Of a stretch of 9,549 nucleotides of DNA, positions 1 to 5,345 are shown in pieces. This stretch comes from Candidatus Bathyarchaeota archaeon (lineage in GTDB: Archaea; Thermoproteota; Bathyarchaeia; RBG-16-48-13; JAGMEO01). The stretch covers positions 1 through 9,549 of the forward strand of contig JAGMEO010000015.1 in the NCBI GenBank assembly GCA_023128135.1, written 5' to 3'. How positions within the stretch are numbered: the stretch's first letter is position 1; each line of letters opens with the position of its first letter. The notes below the pieces were generated by a model. That model was not told where the DNA came from and ran no database searches. It saw only the letters and a program-made list of their open reading frames with translations. The translations under genes were made by a program, and so were the position numbers.

Positions 1-2500
1 CATACACTCTCTGTAGAAGATCATCTATGAAATGGGCTGCTTTAATTAGATAATCAACACATTTTTTATTCAAAATGACATCTTGTACTTTGAGCTCGCA
101 TATTTGATTAGGGTCCTGAAGTGGTTTTCCGTCTTTATCATGAGTGTATCCAAGTTTTTTTAGTTGTTTTATTGAAGTGTTTATCTCTAATGGTTTAAAA
201 TGTGTTAATGGTGCATCTGTTGCGTCGAAGCGTATGGTCCCATCTTTATAGACAAAAAGACCATGATTAGCTCTTAAGATTCCTTTCTCTAGGGGTTCAG
301 GCGTTTTTGTTTCACTCGTCAGACCTCTAACTCCTTTAACTAGTCCTATAGAATGAACACCAAGCTTTTTACACGCTTCATTGTAGATAGCCTTGATATT
401 TAGAGAACGAAGATTGTAACTTACAACCTTAACATTACAGATAGGACAAACTGCTTCAGTAATTACACGATTACACTTAGGGCATGTCTTCTCTTCAACT
501 GTTTTTTCTTTACACATTGAACAATAACGCCTGAAGGTTATGGCGTTACATTTGGGGCATCTTCTTCTCGAAACTTCGACTTGGATTTCTCCCTTTTTTA
601 TAGCTTCTAATACGTTTCTATATGGTCCTCCAGCCAAGCTTACTGGAAAGAGTGCATGAACTGGGGGAGACATTACCCTGGGTTTTGCCTTTTCAGGTCG
701 ACCCATTCTCGCACCTATGGGGGTTCCACCAACATCGCGGAAATTTATTCCAGATAGTTTTTTAATGGTCTCTAGAGTGGTCTTTTCCTTTTTTATCCTG
801 ATTTTTTTGCTATCGATTTTAAGGCAAAAAGCTAAAGCCTCAGCGTTTGCGTCAATTATGATATTACCATTAGATATTCGATGTGGAAGACGTATGCGTT
901 CTAAAATAGACTTTAATTTAACATCCAATGGAAGCTTAAAGATTTTGATAATACCGTTCTTTGTTGTTTTATCTGATTTAATTAAACTGCTTCTAAGTTT
1001 TAAAAGTTCATTTATATCAATAGCCTTCCACAAGTAAGTATAACAAGGGTGAAGCGGTACATTCAGTAGCTTGGAAATATTCAGTGCTTCTTTAAATGTT
1101 GGTTTCGTTTCAAACGGCTTTTCTACAAATTCCTTTAAACGAGCGTGATCAATAGTAGATACTTTTCCGGCTTCTTTAAAAGAACCCTGGTAGATTGTCT
1201 TTATTTTTAATAATAAATCTTGAGTCCACCATTCTTCTACATAACCACTAGGAACCAAGGCTTTATTATTTTCTAGAAATTCACCAAAGCCTACGAGGAG
1301 GTCCCCTAAAAATAAAATTTTTTCGACGTTGTTTTTTACAGAGTGTGCTATTGATAAAGATTCTATGCGAATAACTGATCCGTCTTTAAGCTTGACGATT
1401 GGAGGCATTATTGTTTCAACAGGAAGTACTATACCTGCTTTTCCAGGCATCTCAATGCGAATTTGGGTTCCAGCCGCTAGAAAGTTTTGTAAAATAGTCA
1501 TTGTAGCTGGATGAATACCTAAAGCAGCTAATCCTGTATTTCTTGCTCTGCCATACCTTAGTCTAAAACCTCCCATTCTTGAAGGAAAAGAGAAAATAGG
1601 ACGTCCAGCAATTACATCTTCCATATACTGGGATTCTGGCTTTTCACTTTGTGTTTCTTTTATTTCTAGTTTTTTTAACCATTCCCACCCTTCTATTCCA
1701 AATTCATCCACTATTTTCCATATCTTTCTCGACCTTCCAAATACACCATCATTTATTACACGAAGTGCACCACCTCTTACGCTATTTGTTTCTATTCTTG
1801 GAAGGTTTTTAAAGGAGACAACTTCGACGTTGTCTGTTTTAATACCCGTTACTTCAACTGGGAGATTTCGGATTATAATTTCAATGTCTTTATCGGAAAC
1901 ATGATACTGGAAGCGTGACACTTCTCTCTCATAAATTCGAATTTCTTCAATAAAACGGCGAATCTCAAGGTTAATTGGTTTATACCGATCAAGACCTAAC
2001 CTTCGACGTATAAAGTCGCCTATTACAAGAATTAAAGCCTGTTCGGTGCCTCCAGCTGACCGAATTGGACCTGCAAAATATATGGCGAGGTAACGAGTTT
2101 GATCCAAATTCTGTTTAATTTTAACACTAGATATTCCCTGAAGTGGTGCTGCAGTAATTCCCCCTGTGAGAATAGCAAGAGCTGTTTTTATTGCTTGTTC
2201 AAGGGCCACTTTTTCTTCCATATGACCAAATTTTGCATGGACAATTTCTTCAGCTATTTTTAACGCGGTTTTTTCAAGACTTATTTTGCCACTTAGTTCA
2301 CGTATTCTTTTTGCAACTCCAGGAGGACCAACTAGTCCTTCAACCATCTCAGCAAGATCTTTAGCAATCTTTGGTTCAGGCTTTAATAAAGGATCAATCC
2401 CCGTTTGTTTTGCTTTTTTTGCAATTTTATAGAGTTCTTGCAATTTTTGTTCTATATTAATAAAGTATTTTTGATATTCTTCAGTTGCAACTAAGTCCAA
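1..2500 (-). CDS. polC: DNA polymerase D large (catalytic) subunit DP2, C-terminus cut by window edge
   Basis: Large subunit of the archaea-specific replicative polymerase PolD; it pairs with DP1, which is encoded further right. About 833 codons are present of the usual 1,100-1,300. Translating segments along the reverse strand gives family motifs in order: an N-terminal EGLVGPPGVA block near residue 58, GPIRSAGGTEQA from residue 144, RYGRARNTGLAALGIHPAT from 315, GARMGRPEKAK from 596, then four CxxC pairs (C648/651, 660/663, 673/676, 685/688) forming zinc-binding ribbons. The last residues, HFIDDLLQRVY, lie upstream of the NCDGDED-type catalytic motif, which is outside the window. The phase at the left edge matches the phase at the start, so no net frameshift occurs. 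I place the start at a TTG (2500-2498), giving LDLVATEEYQKYF, because DP2 proteins normally begin at this block; no in-frame ATG exists back to the stop at 2582-2584. No intein is seen in the segments read. Confidence 0.95.
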   Translation of the reverse strand, partial: MDLVATEEYQKYFINIEQKLQELYKIAKKAKQTGIDPLLKPEPKIAKDLAEMVEGLVGPPGVAKRIRELSGKISLEKTALKIAEEIVHAKFGHMEEKVALEQAIKTALAILTGGITAAPLQGISSVKIKQNLDQTRYLAIYFAGPIRSAGGTEQALILVIGDFIRRRLGLDRYKPINLEIRRFIEEIRIYEREVSRFQYHVSDKDIEIIIRNLPVEVTGIKTDNVEVVSFKNLPRIETNSVRGGALRVINDGVFGRSRKIWKIVDEFGIEGWEWLKKLEIKETQSEKPESQYMEDVIAGRPIFSFPSRMGGFRLRYGRARNTGLAALGIHPATMTILQNFLAAGTQIRIEMPGKAGIVLPVETIMPPIVKLKDGSVIRIESLSIAHSVKNNVEKILFLGDLLVGFGEFLENNKALVPSGYVEEWWTQDLLLKIKTIYQGSFKEAGKVSTIDHARLKEFVEKPFETKPTFKEALNISKLLNVPLHPCYTYLWKAIDINELLKLRSSLIKSDKTTKNGIIKIFKLPLDVKLKSILERIRLPHRISNGNIIIDANAEALAFCLKIDSKKIRIKKEKTTLETIKKLSGINFRDVGGTPIGARMGRPEKAKPRVMSPPVHALFPVSLAGGPYRNVLEAIKKGEIQVEVSRRRCPKCNAITFRRYCSMCKEKTVEEKTCPKCNRVITEAVCPICNVKVVSYNLRSLNIKAIYNEACKKLGVHSIGLVKGVRGLTSETKTPEPLEKGILRANHGLFVYKDGTIRFDATDAPLTHFKPLEINTSIKQLKKLGYTHDKDGKPLQDPNQICELKVQDVILNKKCVDYLIKAAHFIDDLLQRVY

Positions 2501-2650
2501 GAAACAGTACCCAAAATTCCAAAGTATTAACGTACTAATAAAGACACTATTGGTAAGAATGATAAAACATAAGTATAATCTTTAATATTATTTACAAAAA
2601 TTCGCTAAAAACATTCTTTTAATTATTATAAGAATTAATATTTGTAACGT
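2501..2650 (-). promoter_or_regulatory. AT-rich spacer between GGGPS and DP2; likely terminator and promoter region
   Basis: This 150-nt gap separates the GGGPS stop from the DP2 start. Read on the minus strand it holds T-rich runs (TTTTT at about 2606-2610 and 2597-2601) that could end the upstream transcript, and several A/T boxes (for example around 2578-2592) that could be a TATA element for DP2. No strong Shine-Dalgarno precedes the DP2 TTG. The assignment rests only on composition and position. Confidence 0.3.
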
Positions 2651-3403
2651 CTATTTATCATGTAAATTATTTACTAAATCAGCAATTTTTTCTTTAATTA
2701 ATGCTTCCTTTTCTACTATAGTGCCTGTGACAACGATATTTGCTCCTGCTTTTACAGCATTTTGGATATCTATACCTGTCCTTATTCCGCCTCCAACGAT
2801 TATAGGAATATCTATGTAGCTTCTTACTAACTTTATCATGTTTGAAGGTACTGGTTTTGTGGCTCCTGATCCCGCCTCAAGATACACAAAATGCATTCCG
2901 AGATATTGTGCTGCTAAAGCATAAAGCGCAGAAATTTCTGGTTTATTATAGGGTATTGGTCTGGCTTGACCTATTATCGCTGCTGTACCTCCCTCGCCTA
3001 CAATAATATATCCCAGTGGGATAGGTTCAAGGCTATATTTTTTAACTAATGGGGCTGCTAAGATTTGTGCTCCAGTTATGAAATATCTATTGGTAGAGTT
3101 TAATAAAGACATGAACCAGATGGCATCAGCATATTTACATACTCCGGATATATTTCCTGGAAAAAGAATAATTGGAATTTTTACTTTCTTTTTTATTGCT
3201 TTGATAATTTTATCTAGATTATATGGAGTGGTAAGAGTTGATCCACCAATCATAATTGCTGAGGTTCCTGCACCTTCAGCTGCCTTAGCAATTTCTAATG
3301 CTTGTTTGGGATATGTTTTCTCAGGATCTATAAGGGTCATATGAATAGGGCTTTTTTTAATTTTTTGCAGAATATATTTTTCTATTTGACACATCAAAGT
3401 CAC
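2651..3403 (-). CDS. Geranylgeranylglyceryl phosphate synthase (GGGPS)
   Basis: Transfers a geranylgeranyl group from GGPP to sn-glycerol-1-phosphate, the first committed step of archaeal ether-lipid synthesis. The 250-residue TIM-barrel protein shows HMTLIDPEK (21-29), MIGGS (51-55), FPGN (81-84), WFMSLLNS (96-103), the glycerol-phosphate site YLEAGSGA (174-181) and GGGIRTG (204-210), followed by the phosphate-binding VVTGT loop (224-228). Length and motifs fit the larger group II-type archaeal enzyme rather than a bacterial PcrB-like heptaprenyl enzyme. The longest start is GTG at 3403; TTG at 3397 and ATG at 3394 are alternatives, and only a weak GTGA precedes the ATG. It lies 32 nt downstream of the Elf1-like gene on the same strand and probably shares its transcript. 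Confidence 0.95.
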   Translation of the reverse strand: MTLMCQIEKYILQKIKKSPIHMTLIDPEKTYPKQALEIAKAAEGAGTSAIMIGGSTLTTPYNLDKIIKAIKKKVKIPIILFPGNISGVCKYADAIWFMSLLNSTNRYFITGAQILAAPLVKKYSLEPIPLGYIIVGEGGTAAIIGQARPIPYNKPEISALYALAAQYLGMHFVYLEAGSGATKPVPSNMIKLVRSYIDIPIIVGGGIRTGIDIQNAVKAGANIVVTGTIVEKEALIKEKIADLVNNLHDK

Positions 3404-3435
3404 ATATCTATCTATTTAGAACAGAGTTAACATAA

Positions 3436-3672
3436 TTATGATTTTGAAGATTCTCCATAGAAATGATCAATAAATTTACAGTACACATCAACCGGCTCAT
3501 CTGATGGTGTTGATGTGAGCTCTTCTTTTAATTCACAGTTTCCACATTGAATCAAGGCCTTGTTGTTCATTATAGTGATTCCTATTGCCTTATTACCACA
3601 TTTTGGACATTGAAATATTTTTGGGAGGGTCTTTCTTATTATTTTTATGACCTTTCGTTTACGTCTGCCGAT
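3436..3672 (-). CDS. Elf1-like transcription elongation factor, zinc-ribbon, apparent ATC start
   Basis: A 78-residue basic protein with an N-terminal GRRKRKVIKI tail, a C4 zinc ribbon (CPKC at 22-25, CGNC at 43-46) and a C-terminal EPVDVYCKFIDHFYGE segment. This matches the small archaeal relatives of eukaryotic Elf1, which bind elongating RNA polymerase near downstream DNA. Family members typically start MGRR(K/R)RK. Here the aligned first codon is ATC (3672-3670), and there is no in-frame ATG, GTG or TTG between the upstream stop (3726-3724) and the zinc ribbon. A strong Shine-Dalgarno (GGGAGGGATCA, 3686-3676) sits about 8 nt before the ATC, which argues that translation does begin there. 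A single-base sequence error (ATG read as ATC) would also explain it. First gene of the likely Elf1-GGGPS operon. Confidence 0.85.
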   Translation of the reverse strand: MGRRKRKVIKIIRKTLPKIFQCPKCGNKAIGITIMNNKALIQCGNCELKEELTSTPSDEPVDVYCKFIDHFYGESSKS

Positions 3673-3675
3673 GCT

Positions 3676-3686
3676 TGATCCCTCCC
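3676..3686 (-). promoter_or_regulatory. Strong Shine-Dalgarno of the Elf1-like gene
   Basis: GGGAGGGATCA on the minus strand closely matches the complement of the archaeal 16S 3' end (GGAGGTGATC). The GGAGG core ends about 8 nt before the ATC codon aligned to the family's first Met. This site decides the start choice. Confidence 0.7.
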
Positions 3687-3714
3687 ATGATCCAAGATTG
3701 TTTTTTCTGTGGTT

Positions 3715-3723
3715 ATTATTTAA
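3715..3723 (-). promoter_or_regulatory. Possible TATA box of the Elf1-GGGPS transcript
   Basis: TTAAATAAT read on the minus strand. Its centre is about 26 nt upstream of position 3693, which would give a short leader carrying the Shine-Dalgarno at 3676-3686. Assigned by spacing only. Confidence 0.4.
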
Positions 3724-3754
3724 TTATTTGATTATTTGTAGATGAGGTTCCAAC

Positions 3755-3763
3755 TTTAAAATA
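3755..3763 (+). promoter_or_regulatory. Possible TATA box of the plus-strand operon
   Basis: TTTAAAATA, about 25 nt before a predicted transcription start near 3784, followed immediately by the palindrome at 3766-3781. It would drive the short ORF, the 170-residue protein and the HTH-CBS regulator. Confidence 0.4.
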
Positions 3764-3765
3764 CC

Positions 3766-3781
3766 ATTCATTGTAATGAAT
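3766..3781. promoter_or_regulatory. 16-bp palindrome, candidate operator
   Basis: ATTCATT-GT-AATGAAT is a perfect 7+7 bp inverted repeat with a 2-nt centre. It lies between the plus-strand TATA-like box and the predicted start of transcription, where a bound repressor would block initiation. The same transcript is expected to reach an HTH-CBS regulator gene downstream, so autoregulation is a reasonable inference. In AT-rich DNA chance palindromes of this size occur. Confidence 0.35.
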
Positions 3782-4001
3782 ACATCAAATATTAAAGATA
3801 GTTGAGCAATTTCAGAAAAAAGAGGGGTGCACAGAACATCAGTTTTTAGAACCTGATCTTTCTACAGAACAAGTGGAAAGAGTTTTGAGTAATTTTCTAA
3901 TTAATAGAAAAGATAATATCAATGCTTTACATGTATATAAAACGGTATCCATTTTAAAGGTTGGTTTAGTTTGGATTTTGTTGAGATTAGAGAAGAAGTA
4001 A
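3780..4001 (+). CDS. Short hypothetical ORF without a canonical start, overlapping the next gene
   Basis: An open frame of 73 codons begins right after a TGA (3777-3779) and ends at TAA 3999-4001. The translation looks protein-like: charged and helical (IVEQFQKKEGCTEHQF, then LSTEQVERVLSNFLINRK). It contains no ATG; the first GTG or TTG (3873, 3882) would remove more than a third of it. It overlaps the 3971 gene by 31 nt, and that gene's weak ribosome site lies inside it. It could be a small protein with a non-standard start, a frameshifted N-terminal part of the 3971 gene, or leader sequence with chance coding character. I do not recognise the family. Confidence 0.3.
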   Translation: MHQILKIVEQFQKKEGCTEHQFLEPDLSTEQVERVLSNFLINRKDNINALHVYKTVSILKVGLVWILLRLEKK

Positions 4002-4483
4002 AGAGTTGGTTAGTCACTACTTTAGAAGATCCCTTAGTAAAAACGTTAGCTGAAAATAGTCATTTGACACAGACTCAACTAGAGACGTTTCTAATTGATG
4101 TTCTAGCTGAAGAAATAATCGGACAACCCGTAGTTTATGAGTATAAATCTCGACTGCGATTAATTGGGAATGGGGTAAGTCGTGGTGCTTTTAATAGAAC
4201 TCTACGTCAAGCCCAAAGGAATGTTATCCGTTCAATATATACAATTCTTTTATTAGGATATTTAGGTATTTTAGAGACGCCTCGGTTGAACAGATATCTA
4301 GAAATCTCAAAACATTTAGAAGAATATGTTAAAACTTATCGCAAAATTTGGAAACCACTTGACGATGGCGATTCTAAAGAAAAAAATATTAAAACCCTTA
4401 CCTTTTTACGAAAAAAACTAATTACTTCTCTCGAAGAACTTACTATGCCAAAGATGCTTTCTAAAAGAGAATCGTCAAAATAA
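3971..4483 (+). CDS. Conserved-looking hypothetical protein with possible helix-turn-helix
   Basis: A 170-residue soluble protein with no signal peptide or membrane segment. It starts at TTG (3971), preceded by AAAGGTTG about 10 nt upstream; the frame is open only from 3941 and has no ATG before it. Predicted mostly helical. The central stretch SRGAFNRTLRQAQRNVIRSIYTILLLGYLGIL (70-101, quoted in parts) resembles a sigma-factor-like or other DNA-binding helix-turn-helix: Ser-Arg-Gly-Ala-Phe turn, basic recognition-like helix, then a hydrophobic helix. The C-terminus is lysine-rich. It lies 61 nt upstream of the HTH-CBS regulator on the same strand, suggesting co-transcription. I recall similar small proteins in TACK archaea but cannot name a family, so the regulatory role is a guess. 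Confidence 0.75.
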   Translation: MDFVEIREEVKSWLVTTLEDPLVKTLAENSHLTQTQLETFLIDVLAEEIIGQPVVYEYKSRLRLIGNGVSRGAFNRTLRQAQRNVIRSIYTILLLGYLGILETPRLNRYLEISKHLEEYVKTYRKIWKPLDDGDSKEKNIKTLTFLRKKLITSLEELTMPKMLSKRESSK

Positions 4484-4531
4484 CATGCTAATACCCAAAA
4501 ATTTATCTCTATTAACTCTCCGCCTAAATTT

Positions 4532-4539
4532 GGAGTTGA
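4532..4539 (+). promoter_or_regulatory. Ribosome binding site that sets the HTH-CBS start
   Basis: GGAGTTGA matches the ideal GGAGGTGA at seven of eight positions. Its GGAG core ends 9 nt before TTG 4545, supporting that codon over the upstream ATG at 4485. Confidence 0.6.
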
Positions 4540-4544
4540 ATTAT

Positions 4545-5114
4545 TTGGTAAGTTTAAAGTTGCCAACACCAAAAGATATAAGACATTTAAGAAAAATTGC
4601 AAAATTAACTCAAAAAGAACTGGCAAAAAAAGCAGGAGTTAGTCAGTCACTTATAGCTCGTATCGAAAAGGGTACCGTTGACCCCCGACTTTCTACTTTA
4701 AAAAGAATTTTTGATGCCGTTGTCACTGTATTCGAAAAACGTTCAGCTAAAGATGTCATGCATCGCCCTGTTATCACAATCGACGCAATGGAGCCCGTAT
4801 ATAAAGTAATAAGACTCATGAGAAAACAGGGAATTTCTCAATTACCTGTTACAAAAAATGGAAAAATTGTTGGAAGCATTCAAGAGTCTACATTAATTGA
4901 TAAAATTTTATTTATATCGAAAAAAAGAAATATTGTATATGAACCGGTCCAAAATATTATGGAAGACCGTTTCACGATGGTCCGCCCATCATCAAATTTT
5001 GAAGATGTATTAGTAATTTTATCAAGAGGCCACCCGGCTGTTCTCGTTACGGATAAAGATAAAATTGTTGGAATTATTACAAAAATTGATGTTCTTTCTT
5101 CAACAATTCATTAA
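4545..5114 (+). CDS. Predicted transcriptional regulator: XRE-type HTH fused to two CBS domains
   Basis: Numbered from the TTG at 4545 (189 residues), the N-terminus MVSLKLPTPKDIRHLRK is where this archaeal family normally begins. Residues about 10-62 form an XRE/Cro-type helix-turn-helix (LTQKELAKKAGVSQ, then LIARIEKG and DPRLSTLKRI). CBS domain 1 spans about 72-125 (AKDVM..PV, GISQLPV..NGKIVGSI) and CBS domain 2 about 135-189 (VQNIME, PAVLVTDKDKIVGIIT). CBS pairs bind adenosine nucleotides or SAM, so it probably couples a metabolite signal to DNA binding; ligand and targets are unknown. An ATG at 4485 in frame would give 209 residues, but the extra 20 do not fit the family and the Shine-Dalgarno favours TTG. 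Last gene of the plus-strand cluster, ending 11 nt from the convergent tRNA. Confidence 0.9.
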   Translation: MVSLKLPTPKDIRHLRKIAKLTQKELAKKAGVSQSLIARIEKGTVDPRLSTLKRIFDAVVTVFEKRSAKDVMHRPVITIDAMEPVYKVIRLMRKQGISQLPVTKNGKIVGSIQESTLIDKILFISKKRNIVYEPVQNIMEDRFTMVRPSSNFEDVLVILSRGHPAVLVTDKDKIVGIITKIDVLSSTIH

Positions 5115-5160
5115 AAAAGATAAATTGGCGCCGGGGATGGGGTTTGAACCCATGCTCTCC

Positions 5161-5180
5161 GTCCTTCTTAATTATCAAGT
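5161..5180 (-). other. tRNA intron 2 (variable arm), 20 nt, with bulge-helix-bulge
   Basis: On the minus strand the flanks fold as outer helix TCTC/GAGA (4 bp), central helix CCTT/AAGG (4 bp) and inner helix CTT/AAG (3 bp) with a 7-nt loop. The two 3-nt bulges TG^A and AC^G would each be cut after their second base by the splicing endonuclease, giving exactly 20 nt. Removal produces a perfect 6-bp variable-arm stem. This is a canonical BHB at an unusual position. Confidence 0.85.
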
Positions 5181-5202
5181 CAAAGGGAGAACTGGATTTC
5201 GA

Positions 5203-5221
5203 TTCTGGTCTTTTAAATTGT
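5203..5221 (-). other. tRNA intron 1 at position 32/33, 19 nt, with bulge-helix-bulge
   Basis: The 5' exon CTGG (positions 27-30 of the tRNA) pairs with CCAG inside the intron as the 4-bp central helix. The flanking 3-nt bulges are AC^A and AA^T, cut after their second base. The outer helix has at least two pairs (G26:C34, C25:G35); the inner helix is weak. Splicing restores U33, the CGA anticodon and a fully paired 5-bp anticodon stem. Without splicing the loop has no U33. Confidence 0.85.
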
Positions 5222-5283
5222 GTCCAGCGCTTTAAACCGCTCAGCCACCCCGGCTAGTAAGTTGTATTAGATTCAATTTGTCT

Positions 5284-5293
5284 TTAATATATT
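5284..5293 (-). promoter_or_regulatory. Likely TATA box of the tRNA-Ser gene
   Basis: AAATATATTA on the minus strand. Its centre lies about 34 nt upstream of the mature tRNA 5' end (5254), predicting initiation near 5262 and a short leader for RNase P to remove. Assigned by sequence and spacing. Confidence 0.5.
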
Positions 5294-5345
5294 TCTTAAT
5301 AGAGAGCAAGGAGGCATATTGTTAATCTTAAAGTTAGTATAACGA

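Larger units (their letters stand above)
5126..5254 (-). tRNA. tRNA-Ser(CGA) with two introns, CCA encoded
   Basis: Reads codon UCG. The acceptor stem GCCGGGG/CCCCGGC, discriminator G (5129) and genomic CCA (5128-5126) are intact. The D stem is GCT/AGC, the T arm ATGGG-TTCAAAC-CCCAT. The raw sequence is 129 nt, far too long. Removing 5203-5221 gives the anticodon arm CTGGA-CTCGAAA-TCCAG with U33 restored and anticodon CGA (5201-5199). Removing 5161-5180 gives a class II variable arm with stem TCTCCC/GGGAGA and a TTT loop. The mature product is 87 nt plus CCA, normal for serine. Discriminator G, the long variable arm and the anticodon all agree on serine. It lies convergent to the HTH-CBS gene and downstream of mtnA on the same strand, with its own likely promoter. 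Confidence 0.93.

Noticed and set aside
717..1514. Two plus-strand open frames within the DP2 region
   Set aside because: They lie opposite conserved DP2 coding sequence and read as low-complexity hydrophobic shadows.
1..2500. Intein in DP2
   Set aside because: Conserved DP2 blocks follow one another at normal spacing, and no intein splicing motifs were seen in the part present; the catalytic region outside the window cannot be judged.
3078..3344. Open frame on the plus strand opposite GGGPS
   Set aside because: It is antisense to a well-supported enzyme, and its translation has no family resemblance.
4485..4544. ATG 4485 as the start of the HTH-CBS gene
   Set aside because: The added 20 residues do not match the family, and a near-ideal Shine-Dalgarno precedes TTG 4545.
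5126..5254. A tRNA-Leu, or a tRNA pseudogene
   Set aside because: Discriminator G and anticodon CGA after splicing indicate serine, and all stems pair fully once both introns are removed.
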